Source of the DNA: a bacterium
Lineage (GTDB): Bacteria; Sumerlaeota; Sumerlaeia; MVZB01
Length of the DNA: 64,000 nt
Direction of reading: 5' to 3'
Assembly: GCA_021372575.1 (NCBI GenBank)
Contig: JAJFUE010000142.1
Location: forward strand, 1-64,000
Below are positions 19,543 through 28,997 of this stretch, one piece after another (position 1 is the first letter of the stretch; the number at the start of each line of letters is the position of its first letter). The notes under the pieces are model-generated. The model made no database searches and was not told where the DNA came from. It saw nothing but the letters and a program-made list of their open reading frames with translations. The position numbers and the translations under genes are program-made.

Positions 19543-20244
19543 ATGAGAAGGAATAAAACACTCCGCAAAATGACCGACTGGCTGGCCGAGATTGCAGGCG
19601 GGCCGGTGATTTCTTGTTTGGTGCGGTTGCTGGGGTGGACGCTGCGGCTGAAGGTCCTGAAGGCCGAGCATTACCGGTTTGCGGTCGAGTCGGGTCGGCC
19701 GATCATCGCCGTGTTTTGGCATCAGGACTTCCCGGCAATCGCGATCTTCAAGCGCCGGATCAAATATCACGAAGTCGCGGTCATGGTCAGCCGGTCGCGC
19801 GACGGCGACAAGCTGGCGAGCGTGATCGAGCGGCTCGGAATGGTTGCCGTGCGCGCGAGTTCGTCGCGCGGGGCCGTCGCCGGACTGATCGAGCTCGTCA
19901 AATACCTGAAAGGGAATGCGGGTGCGACGGCGGCGATTGCACCCGACGGGCCGCGTGGGCCGCGCCACGAAGCCAAGCCCGGCGTGGCGCTTTTGGCGCG
20001 CAAGGCCGACGCGCTCATCGTGCCGTTCGGGTTCGCGTATTCGAGCCAGTTCGTGTTCAAGTCGTGGGACAGGACGCGGCTGCCCAAGCCGTTCGCGAAA
20101 ATGGCGGCATATATCGGTCCGCCGATCGATCCTCGGCAGTGGGCGGGCGACGATCATGAGCGGGCGTTGCAGTTGGGAAAGCTGCTGGATAAGCTGAATC
20201 GGAAGGCGGAAGAAATGATGAAGGAAGAATTGAATGAGCAATGA
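19543..20244 (+). CDS. Lysophospholipid acyltransferase-like protein (DUF374/LPLAT)
   Basis: A 233-aa protein of the DUF374 group of the LPLAT superfamily: IIAVFWHQDF (HxxxxD-like active-site region), VSRSRDGD, ASSRGAVAGL and APDGPRGPRHEAKPGVALLA. These enzymes acylate lipid A precursors or Kdo-lipid A. It starts 6 nt after the EEP stop, completing the run oxidoreductase-lpxB-EEP-LPLAT. The last residues (NEQ) and the TGA stop are encoded by a degenerate tandem repeat, so the natural C-terminus may have been replaced. Confidence 0.88.
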   Translation: MRRNKTLRKMTDWLAEIAGGPVISCLVRLLGWTLRLKVLKAEHYRFAVESGRPIIAVFWHQDFPAIAIFKRRIKYHEVAVMVSRSRDGDKLASVIERLGMVAVRASSSRGAVAGLIELVKYLKGNAGATAAIAPDGPRGPRHEAKPGVALLARKADALIVPFGFAYSSQFVFKSWDRTRLPKPFAKMAAYIGPPIDPRQWAGDDHERALQLGKLLDKLNRKAEEMMKEELNEQ

Positions 20245-20270
20245 GAAATGAGAAATAAGCAATGAGCAAT
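20233..20270. repeat. Degenerate tandem repeat, CAATGAG type
   Basis: Imperfect GAGCAATGA / GAAATGA units overlapping the end of the acyltransferase gene and supplying its stop codon. Confidence 0.75.
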
Positions 20271-20346
20271 TAAAATCTCGATGATGTTGAATTTGTTTTG
20301 GCCGAAGCTGTTGAGGTAGGATGAATCAAGCCGAAAGGAGTTGGAG

Positions 20347-21147
20347 ATGACGCAGAAATTCACCGCAGAACCGAGGGTATTCTACACCGATACAGGCGTG
20401 CGCGACGGCGAGGCCGTGATCCTGTCGCATGCGTTCCCGTTCACGCACGAGATGTGGGCGCCGCAGGTTGAAATGCTTAACGAGCGCTGGCGCGTCGTGA
20501 CGTTCGACGTGCGCGGACTTGGCCAGAGCGACCCGGGCACGGGCGAGTTCAAGCTGGACGATTACGTCGATGACGTGCTGCGGATCATGGACACGCTCGG
20601 GATCGAAAAGACCGTGATCGGCGGGCTGTCGATGGGCGGTTACGTGTCGATGCGGCTGTGCGAGCGAGCCCCGGATCGCGTGCGCGGATTGATGTTGTTC
20701 TCGACGCGCGCCGAGGGCGACAACGCCGACGCGCTCGCGATGCGGCAGCGCTGGATCGAAATCGTCAAGCACCGCGGCGTGCGGCCGTTCGCCGAGGATT
20801 TCCTGAAGAAACTGTTCGCGCCGCAGACATTCGTCCAGGCGCCGCAGATCATCGATCATCAACTGGCGATCATCGAAGGCCACCAGCCGATCGGCGTCAT
20901 CGGGACGATTCGCGCCCTGGCGACGCGGCCGGACATGACGGCAAGCCTCGCAAAGGTCGCCGTGCCGACGCTGATTGTCTATGGCGAGGAGGACGCGCTG
21001 ACGCCGGTAGCGATCGGGCGCGAGATCCAGGCAAAGATCGCGGGCTCGGAATTCCACGTCATCCCGCAGGCCGCGCACATGTGCAACCTGGAAAACCCGG
21101 AGCAGTTCAACGAGAAGCTGTTCGATTTCCTGACTGGACTCAAATAG
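20347..21147 (+). CDS. Alpha/beta-fold hydrolase
   Basis: A 266-aa hydrolase with the complete fold: oxyanion region LSHAFPFTHEMW, nucleophile elbow GGLSMGGYVS (Ser in GxSxG), acid Asp in VYGEEDALTPV and the His in AAHMCNLENPEQF. The layout resembles 3-oxoadipate enol-lactonase and related small esterases, but no pathway partner is near, so the substrate is unknown. ATG at 20347 with AAAGGAG at 8-nt spacing. It is separated from the lpxB run by about 100 nt of repeat DNA. Confidence 0.9.
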   Translation: MTQKFTAEPRVFYTDTGVRDGEAVILSHAFPFTHEMWAPQVEMLNERWRVVTFDVRGLGQSDPGTGEFKLDDYVDDVLRIMDTLGIEKTVIGGLSMGGYVSMRLCERAPDRVRGLMLFSTRAEGDNADALAMRQRWIEIVKHRGVRPFAEDFLKKLFAPQTFVQAPQIIDHQLAIIEGHQPIGVIGTIRALATRPDMTASLAKVAVPTLIVYGEEDALTPVAIGREIQAKIAGSEFHVIPQAAHMCNLENPEQFNEKLFDFLTGLK

Positions 21148-21328
21148 ATACAGATACAGCAAAGGCAGGTCGGGAAAGGCTTAGCGCGGTCGAGCCGCAA
21201 CCAATAGACAAAATGCAGGTCGCGAAATTTACGAAATATTTACGAAAGCCACGAAAAGGAAAACCATGTTTGTCGCAGAGAAGCAGAGTTTGGCAGAGAG
21301 GCAAAGAATATTTCTGAACAGAAGAATT

Positions 21329-21402
21329 GAACAGGAGGAAACGGAGGAAACGGAGTAATTTCTATTGGCTGAAATCTCTGTTACCTCCGTTGCCTCCTGT
21401 TC
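21329..21402. repeat. Inverted repeat, family A (copy 3)
   Basis: A 19-nt arm beginning GAACAGGAGGAAACGG (21329-21347) pairs with 21384-21402 with one mismatch. The loop holds another partial copy of the arm. Confidence 0.85.
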
Positions 21403-21465
21403 AAAAATCTTGTCAGGAAAACAAGATTCTGACGGATAGTAGTACGAAAATGTTTTTAACTATCG

Positions 21466-21490
21466 AAGGCCGCGAATGCGGCCTTTTTTA
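21466..21490 (+). terminator. Intrinsic terminator
   Basis: 8-bp stem AAGGCCGC/GCGGCCTT with a GAAT loop, followed by TTTT. It points along the plus strand and could end readthrough from the hydrolase gene, though it lies over 300 nt downstream. Confidence 0.7.
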
Positions 21491-21763
21491 TTGGCTCGAC
21501 GTTGAATTCGGATCCGAGAATCTGAAATGCAAAAGTGAATCAGGAAGCAGACAACGTATCGAAGCGGGACTATGAACGATCCGGATTAGGGCTTGAAATG
21601 AAACGTGAATGAGAATAAAAATGTGATGTGGGCATCCGAGAAGATGTCCGCGACAGTTTGCTTCCCTCAGCTTTCCGGGCCGTTCCAGTCATTGCACGAT
21701 TTTCTCAGTAAAAAAGCCCCCAACATTGCATGCCCTTGACCACGGGGCAGGGGATTGAATTCC

Positions 21764-22219
21764 ATGAACGAGGCAATCAGCAAGATTCTCAAGCACTTGC
21801 AGCGTGAGAAGGACGAGGCGTTCCTGACGTTGCTCGAGCGGCTTGACGGTTACACGTGGATCGACGGCTTTGTGTTCGAGCCGCTCGACCGCGAGATGTG
21901 CCAGCGCGTGCGCAAATGGATCCATGAGACGCGCGGGCCGAAGGATGTCCAAACGCTTGTTTATTCCTACAAGGGGCGCGTTCACCTCGAATTCGAATAC
22001 AACGTGTTCGACGCGACGCCCGTCGAGCGGCTGAGCCGCTTCGAAGACATCATCCAATATTGCCGGCGCATGGCGCGGCGGTTCCCGGAACTACGCTCCG
22101 ACTGGTGCTCGTGCATCTACGGCGCGCGCCACGCCTATTACCGGAGTCACAACGGCCACCTGCAATTGAGCGATCCGGTCACGCGGCCCGACGAAAGCAC
22201 GCTGCGCCAGTTGGATTAA
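21764..22219 (+). CDS. Hypothetical cytoplasmic protein, 151 aa
   Basis: Acidic/basic mixed soluble protein (MNEAISKILKHLQREKDEAF...). The middle is rich in aromatic residues (DGYTWIDGFVFEPLDREM), and the end has a Cys-containing segment (DWCSCIYGARHAYYRS). No signal peptide or membrane helix. Codon usage is like its neighbours, which supports a real gene. The ATG at 21764 follows a GGGG-containing leader; a TTG 9 nt earlier is possible. The family is not recognised. It stands alone, followed by a TTTCATC tandem repeat. Confidence 0.65.
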   Translation: MNEAISKILKHLQREKDEAFLTLLERLDGYTWIDGFVFEPLDREMCQRVRKWIHETRGPKDVQTLVYSYKGRVHLEFEYNVFDATPVERLSRFEDIIQYCRRMARRFPELRSDWCSCIYGARHAYYRSHNGHLQLSDPVTRPDESTLRQLD

Positions 22220-22220
22220 T

Positions 22221-22251
22221 TTTTCATCTTTCATATTTCATCTTTCATGTG
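22221..22251. repeat. Degenerate tandem repeat, TTTCATC type
   Basis: About four TTTCATCT/TTTCATAT units immediately after the stop of the hypothetical gene; the complement of the GATGAAA words at 12073-12161. Confidence 0.75.
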
Positions 22252-22310
22252 TGATTTGTTAAAAGTGACCATCTCTTGCGAGGTGGGTGGTCATTTTGAA
22301 TCTCGAGCAA

Positions 22311-23378
22311 ATGCGCGTGTTGTGGATCGCCGGGCGGCGAGGCGAGATCCTGTTGCTGGGGCCGGTGTTTCAGCGGCTCGCGCGCGCCGTGGGCATCAAG
22401 CCGACACAGTGGTTCCTGGGCACCGGCGAGGACGGCACGGCCGCATTTCAGGCGCTCGATTTGATCGGGCTGCGGCCCGACGAAGTCGGCGCGCTGTGCC
22501 ATCCGGCCGATCAGCCGGCCGTGCGGATGACGGTCATGTTGGAGCGCATCGAGACGTTCATGCGCCAGCGCAAGGGGCAACGGCTGATTTTTACCGGTTA
22601 TGGTCCCACCGCGGCCGCGGCGGCGCTTTGCTGCCATGCCCGGGGGAATCCGGGGCTGTGGCTCAAGCCGGCCGATCCGGCGGGATTGATACCGAGATTG
22701 CGGTGGGAGGCCGGGCTGGCCCGCGTCATCGAGGCGTGCGTGCCGGCCGTGAGCGTTGTCGATCTGGAGCCGGCGCCGGATTGGACGAAGCTCGCGGGCG
22801 TGGCCGGCGGGGAAAAATATGAACTCGAGAAAGAAATCCCGGGGTTGCGTCCGGGCGCGCCGCGAATCGTGTGGGCGGTGCTGCGGCGCGATTGGGGGAT
22901 GTTCGGCGACACGGCCGCGAAGCTCGCGCGGGCGCTCGGGAAGGCCGCCGGCGAACGGCCGGAGATCGATTTCGTCGTGCTGAGCAACCTGAACGCGACG
23001 CTCGAGCGGCCGATCGCATCGCTCGAAAAGCGGCCGGAAAATCTGATCGTCACGCCGCCGCTGCCGTATCCGGTTTACACGGATTTGATGCGTGGGAGCG
23101 CGGGCGTGACGACCGACTCGGCGCTCGTCGCGGATGAGGCGATGGCGCTCGGGCGGCCGGTCGCGGCGCTCGGCGAAACGGCCGGCGGAATGAATGCGGA
23201 AAAAGTTCGGTCGTTTGTGTCCGGCGACTTTGGCGGCGAAAAATGGACCGATTGGGTGGATGAATGCGCTCGGAACAAAAAGGAATTGGCAATGCCGGCT
23301 GATCCGGAACAGTGGATAGACAGGGTGCAGGCGGGTGTTGTGAATTGGTTTAAAGGGTCTTCGGTATCCGATGGCTGA
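22311..23378 (+). CDS. Divergent UDP-N-acetylglucosamine 2-epimerase-like (WecB-like) protein
   Basis: 355 aa with a GT-B/epimerase layout. The N-terminus MRVLWIAGRRGEILLLGPVF aligns with the WecB start (FGTRPEAIKMAPV). The C-terminal half keeps PLPYPVYTDLMRGSAGVTTDS...EAMALGRPVAAL, matching the UDP-binding region of the epimerases. The GDT motif is replaced by FTGYGPTAAA and other catalytic residues are hard to place, so activity is uncertain; it could be a glycosyltransferase-like relative. The ATG at 22311 was picked by alignment; upstream TTG 22296 or GTG 22287 sit closer to a GAGGTG motif. The stop codon falls in a family B repeat. Confidence 0.65.
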   Translation: MRVLWIAGRRGEILLLGPVFQRLARAVGIKPTQWFLGTGEDGTAAFQALDLIGLRPDEVGALCHPADQPAVRMTVMLERIETFMRQRKGQRLIFTGYGPTAAAAALCCHARGNPGLWLKPADPAGLIPRLRWEAGLARVIEACVPAVSVVDLEPAPDWTKLAGVAGGEKYELEKEIPGLRPGAPRIVWAVLRRDWGMFGDTAAKLARALGKAAGERPEIDFVVLSNLNATLERPIASLEKRPENLIVTPPLPYPVYTDLMRGSAGVTTDSALVADEAMALGRPVAALGETAGGMNAEKVRSFVSGDFGGEKWTDWVDECARNKKELAMPADPEQWIDRVQAGVVNWFKGSSVSDG

Positions 23379-23483
23379 AGCCGGTTGGCGAGAAGCCGGC
23401 TAAAGCCGGCTCGGAATCAAAAGAAGAGCCGATAACCACCGGCTGAAGCCGGTGGCAACCGATTCAGCCCGCTAAAGCGGGCT
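23371..23483. repeat. Compound palindromic repeat, family B (copy 2)
   Basis: Same three hairpins in the same order as 4360-4474, opening with ATGGCTGAAGCCGG. The TGA of its first word is the stop codon of the preceding gene. Confidence 0.85.
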
Positions 23484-23540
23484 AAACAAATCAAAGCTAG
23501 CAATCGAATCGCCAGACACCACACCGGGTTTATTTTCGGA

Positions 23541-23546
23541 TATAAT
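23541..23546 (+). promoter_or_regulatory. Candidate -10 box of hflX
   Basis: A perfect TATAAT lies 18 nt before the hflX GTG, implying a very short leader that contains the AAGGATGGAG Shine-Dalgarno. No good -35 was found, so this is tentative. Confidence 0.4.
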
Positions 23547-23563
23547 TAAAGTGCAAGGATGGA

Positions 23564-24856
23564 GTGAAATTGGAAGAAATCAGGTCAAACGTCGAACGGA
23601 AACAGCGCGCGTTGCTCGTCGGGGTGCATGCGGAAGGGGCCTCGCGCGCCGAGGCCGAGGATCACTTGGAGGAGCTTGCGAGCCTGACCGACACGATGGG
23701 CGCGGACGTCGTGGGCGGGGAAATCGTGCGCATCGGCCGGCCGACGCCGCATTTTTATCTCGGCAGCGGCAAGGCCGAGGAGATCAAGGCCCTGGCCGAA
23801 TCCGAAGCGGCCGACGTGCTGATCTTCGATTTCGACCTGAGCCCGAGCCAGCAGCGCAACTGGGAAAAATTCACCGAAAAAGCGGTGATCGACCGGCAGG
23901 AAGTGATCCTGGATATCTTCGCGAGCCGTGCGCAGACGCGCGAGGCGCGCTTGCAGGTCGGGCTGGCGCGCATGGAATACAGCCTGCCGCGGCTGCGCCG
24001 CGCGTGGACGCACCTCGAGCGCCAACGCGGCGGCGCGGGCCTGCGCGGCGGCCCCGGCGAGCTTCAACTCGAGGTCGATCGCCGCGTCGTCATGGACCGC
24101 ATCGCGCGGTTCAGGCGCGAGCTCAAGCAGGTGCGCATGCAGCGGCAGGTGCAGCGCAAGAGTCGCTCCACGCGCCCCATCCCGTCGGCGGCGATCGTCG
24201 GTTACACGAACGCGGGGAAAAGCTCATTGCTGCGCGCGTTGACCGGCGCGGACGTTTTCATTGAGGACAAACTGTTCGCGACGCTCGACCCGACGACGCG
24301 GCGCGTTGAGCTTTCCAACAGGCAGCCGTTGTTGTTGACGGACACGGTCGGGTTCATCCGCAAGCTGCCGCATCAACTCGTCGAGGCGTTCAAGGCGACG
24401 CTGGAAGAGGCGACGATCGCCGATTTCATTGTGCATGTGCTCGATGTCAGCCACCCGAAAATCGACGAGCATTACGCGGTGACGAACCAGGTCCTGGCGG
24501 AGCTCGGCGCCGCAAACAAAAAGACGATCCTCGTGCTGAATAAGTCCGACCAGGAGCATGATCCCCTCACGGCAGCGCGGATGGCTCGGCACAATCCGCT
24601 GTGCTTCGAAATTTCAACGCACACGGGTGAAGGGCTGGACCTGCTGCGCGAGGCGATGGCGACGCATTTTGTGCTGCCGATGGAGCGCTTCAGGCTTCAC
24701 ATCCCGCACGGGCGGTTCGACGTCGTGGACCTCGTCCACCGCGAAGGCGAAGTGCTCACCCAGAAGCACGACGAAAAAGGCGTGTGGCTCGAGGCCGACC
24801 TGCCGCTGAGGTTCAAGGCGCAGTTCGCGGAATTTATCGTGGAGCGGGAAGAATAG
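23564..24856 (+). CDS. hflX: GTPase HflX
   Basis: A 430-aa ribosome-associated GTPase that splits stalled ribosomes. The N-terminal HflX domain ends in LRGGPGELQLEVDRR, a variant of the family's RGPGETQLE motif. The G domain has GYTNAGKSSL (about 213-222), DTVGFIRKLP and NKSD. Start: GTG 23564 (KLEEIRSN follows); a TTG two codons later is better spaced from AAGGATGGAG. It is monocistronic between repeat blocks. Confidence 0.95.
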   Translation: MKLEEIRSNVERKQRALLVGVHAEGASRAEAEDHLEELASLTDTMGADVVGGEIVRIGRPTPHFYLGSGKAEEIKALAESEAADVLIFDFDLSPSQQRNWEKFTEKAVIDRQEVILDIFASRAQTREARLQVGLARMEYSLPRLRRAWTHLERQRGGAGLRGGPGELQLEVDRRVVMDRIARFRRELKQVRMQRQVQRKSRSTRPIPSAAIVGYTNAGKSSLLRALTGADVFIEDKLFATLDPTTRRVELSNRQPLLLTDTVGFIRKLPHQLVEAFKATLEEATIADFIVHVLDVSHPKIDEHYAVTNQVLAELGAANKKTILVLNKSDQEHDPLTAARMARHNPLCFEISTHTGEGLDLLREAMATHFVLPMERFRLHIPHGRFDVVDLVHREGEVLTQKHDEKGVWLEADLPLRFKAQFAEFIVEREE

Positions 24857-24861
24857 GGCTG

Positions 24862-24940
24862 ATGGGACTTATGGGTCTTATGCGTCCTATAGGCAATAGC
24901 TACAATTTCACGTCACGATCCACGATCCACGATTCACGAA
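24862..24940. repeat. Two short-period repeats between convergent genes
   Basis: 24862-24895 is a GATGGGACTTATGGGTCTTAT-type repeat, related to 352-421. 24909-24940 is a CACGATC / CACGATTCACG repeat. The latter supplies the TGA stop of the MFS gene on the minus strand. Related CACGATC words open the window (1-14) and occur at 37162-37190 and 49263-49300. Confidence 0.8.
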
Positions 24941-26223
24941 GCGGGGGTTCCGGCCAGGAGGCGCAGCCTTGGCAGGCGCAGGGTGAAATAGAGCCCGCCC
25001 GCGAGGCAGCACAGTCCGCAAATCAGGAGTGTTGATGCCGCGCCCATGTGCCGGGCCATGAAGCCGGCCAGGAGCGATCCGAACGGACTCACGCCTAAAA
25101 ATGACATTGTAAAGAAGCTCATGATGCGGCCGCGGTGGGCGTCGTTGACGATCGTCTGGATGATCGTGTTGCTCGAGCCGACCTGGACGATAAAGCTGTA
25201 ACCGAGGCCGATCAGCGCCAGCGCCGACAGCCAGATCCAGTGCGAGAGGCCAAGCACGATCAGGCTGACGCTGAAGATAAGGGTCGCGGATGCGACGGCG
25301 CGGTCGAGGCCGCCGATGCCGCGGCGCGACGCCAGGAACAACGCGGCGCCGAACGTTCCGATGCCCGCGATTGCCGTCAGGTAGCCGAGCGTATGCCCGC
25401 TGCCGTGAAGCACCTTATCGACGATCATGGGCATGAGCGCCACGTAGGGCATGCCCGCGAAACTGACGAGCGCCACGATCGCCAGAAGCGAGCGAATCGG
25501 CGTTGAGCGCATGGCGTAATTGAAACCTTCCTGAATGTCCAGGACCGCGTCGAGCAGGAAGGATTTGCCGCTTTTGCCCGCGCCCCTGGCCGCTTGCGCG
25601 GGCAGGTTGCGCATCGCCATGATCGCCCAGAGCGCGCCGATGTAACTGACACCGTTGAGCAGGAAACAGATCCCGTCGCCCTTGGGCAGGAACAGCAGCA
25701 GGCCGGCGATCGAGGGGCCGAACATGCGCGCGCCGTTGGCCATGATCGAATTCAGCGCGATCGCGTTGCTCAGGTCCTCCTTGCCGACCATGTGGATGTA
25801 AAACGACTGGCGCAGCGGCAGGTCGAACGCGTTCGCGATGCCGAGCAGGATCGCCAGCGAGATGATATGCGGGATGGTGATGACGTTCGTCAGCGTCAGC
25901 GCTGCAAGCGCCAGCGCCTGCACCATCAAAATCGACTGCGTGACGAGAATGGCGCGCTGGCGATTGAATCGGTCGGCGACGAAGCCCGACGCCGGCCCGA
26001 GAAAGAACACTGGAACCTGCGCGCAAAACACGACGGTGCCGTTCCAGGCGGGGTTGTGCGTCAGCCGCCACACGAGCCAGCCCATGGCGACCTGCTGCAT
26101 CCACGTGCCCATGAATGAAATCGTCTGGCCGATGAAGAAGAGGCGGAAGTTGCGGTGCACCAGGGCGCGCACCATGAAGAACCAGCGGTGTTGTCGCGGG
26201 GAACTGATCGACGGGGAGGCCAT
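24934..26223 (-). CDS. MFS transporter, MFS_3/EntS-like exporter
   Basis: 429 aa with 12 predicted helices. The N-terminal half shows FRLFFIGQTISFMGTWMQQVAMGWLVWRLT and the loop motif FVADRFNRQRAI, typical of the EntS/enterobactin-exporter type of MFS efflux proteins. The ATG at 26223 with an AGGAA motif upstream was preferred to a longer reading with a non-hydrophobic N-terminus. The substrate is unknown. It lies downstream of the GNAT gene on the same strand with a 97-nt gap. Confidence 0.9.
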   Translation of the reverse strand: MASPSISSPRQHRWFFMVRALVHRNFRLFFIGQTISFMGTWMQQVAMGWLVWRLTHNPAWNGTVVFCAQVPVFFLGPASGFVADRFNRQRAILVTQSILMVQALALAALTLTNVITIPHIISLAILLGIANAFDLPLRQSFYIHMVGKEDLSNAIALNSIMANGARMFGPSIAGLLLFLPKGDGICFLLNGVSYIGALWAIMAMRNLPAQAARGAGKSGKSFLLDAVLDIQEGFNYAMRSTPIRSLLAIVALVSFAGMPYVALMPMIVDKVLHGSGHTLGYLTAIAGIGTFGAALFLASRRGIGGLDRAVASATLIFSVSLIVLGLSHWIWLSALALIGLGYSFIVQVGSSNTIIQTIVNDAHRGRIMSFFTMSFLGVSPFGSLLAGFMARHMGAASTLLICGLCCLAGGLYFTLRLPRLRLLAGTPAS

Positions 26224-26320
26224 GCAACATTCCTGGGTATGACTGCCGGGACTTGCATCCTGCGCCAGCATCGCGCGCGGATGCATCGAACTGCGGCCAT
26301 ATGATATCACGGCGGCGAGG

Positions 26321-26869
26321 CTAGCGCCAGATCGCATAGACGACGGTGTCGTCGAGACGGCCGTCGGGCTCGATTTCGCTGTTGTGCAGGACGGCTTCGC
26401 GCGTGTAGCCGAGGCGCTCGGGGATTTTCCAGCTGCGCGCGTTGGACAGCGCGGCGCGAATCTGCACGCGGCGCGCGCCCAGCGAGTTGACCGCGTAATC
26501 GGTCACGGCGCGGACGGCCTCCGTCATGTAGCCGCGGCCCGACCAGCGGCTGTCGATCCAGTAACCGATCTCGAAGCTGGGAATGGACAGGTTTTGCGGG
26601 TGCAACCCGATGCAGGCCACGAAACGGCCGGCCACGATCTCGAACGCCAGGAAGCGGATTTCTTTCTTCGGGTCCTCGGAGGCGAGCAGGTTTTCGATGT
26701 TCTGGCGCGTTTCCTCGACCGCCGGGACCTGCTGGCACCACGGCATCCACGGCTTGAGCTCGGCGAAGCTGGCGCGAATGGCGTCGTTCATCGTGACGGC
26801 ATCGGTCAGGACCGGCGCGCGCAGAACAAGGCGGGCGGTCTGAAGCGTGGGTTGGGGGAGAGGAATCAT
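26321..26869 (-). CDS. GNAT-family N-acetyltransferase (RimJ/RimL type)
   Basis: A 182-aa acetyl-CoA-dependent acyltransferase. LQTARLVLRAPVLTDA is the usual RimJ/RimL opening. WSGRGYMTEAVRAV is the acetyl-CoA-binding R/Q-x-x-G-x-G/A loop, preceded by IGYWIDSRW, and NARSWKIPERLGYTREA is the standard end block (N-x-x-S-x-x-x-x-E-x-x-G-F). Targets may be ribosomal-protein N-termini or small amines. Followed by the MFS gene, suggesting a resistance/export pair, unproven. Confidence 0.9.
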   Translation of the reverse strand: MIPLPQPTLQTARLVLRAPVLTDAVTMNDAIRASFAELKPWMPWCQQVPAVEETRQNIENLLASEDPKKEIRFLAFEIVAGRFVACIGLHPQNLSIPSFEIGYWIDSRWSGRGYMTEAVRAVTDYAVNSLGARRVQIRAALSNARSWKIPERLGYTREAVLHNSEIEPDGRLDDTVVYAIWR

Positions 26870-26880
26870 GGCGGAATTCT

Positions 26881-26962
26881 AACCACGGAATACACGGAAT
26901 ACACGGAAAAATAAAAGCTTTGTCGCAGAGGACGCAGAGGGGGGCGGAGAGGCAGAGAAATA
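26881..26962. repeat. Degenerate tandem repeats, ACCACGGAATACACGG and GCAGAGG types
   Basis: 26881-26910 has GAATACACG units; 26925-26962 has GCAGAGG/GGCGGAGAGGCAGAG units. The second type also occurs around 21270-21310. Confidence 0.8.
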
Positions 26963-27043
26963 TCCTGAATATATGAAGGTGTGCTTGACTGACAAATCTG
27001 ATCGCGGATAAGTTCGAAGGGAATAGGTTGAAAAGGCTTTCAC

Positions 27044-27385
27044 GTGGTCTCAATGCGCAAGATCCATGAAATCGGCGAATTCATCGGCCAAAAATTCAAT
27101 CCGGAGAAGGTGATCCTTTTTGGTTCGCATGCTCGCGGTAAAGCTTGTCGCGATTCCGATGTCGATCTATTGGTTGTTATGTCCACGGAAGGCAAAACGG
27201 TTCACGAGGCAGTGAAAATTCGATTGGCTATCAAGACTGACTTCCCAGTCGATATCATCGTTCGCACACCATCGGAAGTTCGGAACAGAATTGTCCTGGG
27301 TGACGATTTCATTAAAGACATTATGGAAAACGGCATCATTCTTTATGACTCAGGATCCAAAAGCGCTCTTGAGTCTTCCACCTGA
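27044..27385 (+). CDS. Minimal nucleotidyltransferase (MNT), orphan of an MNT/HEPN pair
   Basis: A 113-aa nucleotidyltransferase-fold protein with [22 protein letters not shown]: the GSxARG(x)nSDxDLxV motif with both metal-binding aspartates. MNT proteins usually pair with a HEPN RNase toxin and silence it by AMPylation. No HEPN gene adjoins: carB follows directly. GTG at 27044 is 7 nt from AAAAGG; an ATG at 27053 is the alternative. Base composition is lower in GC than the neighbours, consistent with recent acquisition. Confidence 0.85.
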   Translation: MVSMRKIHEIGEFIGQKFNPEKVILFGSHARGKACRDSDVDLLVVMSTEGKTVHEAVKIRLAIKTDFPVDIIVRTPSEVRNRIVLGDDFIKDIMENGIILYDSGSKSALESST

Positions 27386-27437
27386 TTTGTCTATCCTACC
27401 GGCTGGGATTCTGTACTTCCGGGGAGAGAGGACGCAC

Positions 27438-28880
<1,443 letters not shown>

Positions 28881-28898
28881 TTCAAACGAATTGAAACG

Positions 28899-28961
28899 CC
28901 AAGACGCCAGGATCGCCAAGACAGATGATTCTGTTCTTGGCGATTATTGTATTTGGCGTTC
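28899..28961. repeat. Foldback repeat between convergent carB and lyase genes
   Basis: Arms of CGCCAAGA-type words (AACGCCAAGACGCCAGGATCG) and their complement (CTTGGCGATTATTGTATTTG). A degenerate short-period repeat that folds on itself; possible bidirectional terminator. Confidence 0.75.
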
Positions 28962-28997
28962 TGCACGATTGACAATCGAACCGCCACGCGGTTTCCA

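Larger units (their letters stand above)
21148..21763. repeat. 616-nt spacer of repeats and a terminator
   Basis: Contains ACGAAA-type and GCAGAG-type degenerate repeats (about 21221-21310), family A copy 3 (21329-21402) and an intrinsic terminator (21466-21490). The region 21500-21750 shows no repeats or convincing gene. The leader of the hypothetical gene at 21764 follows. Confidence 0.6.
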
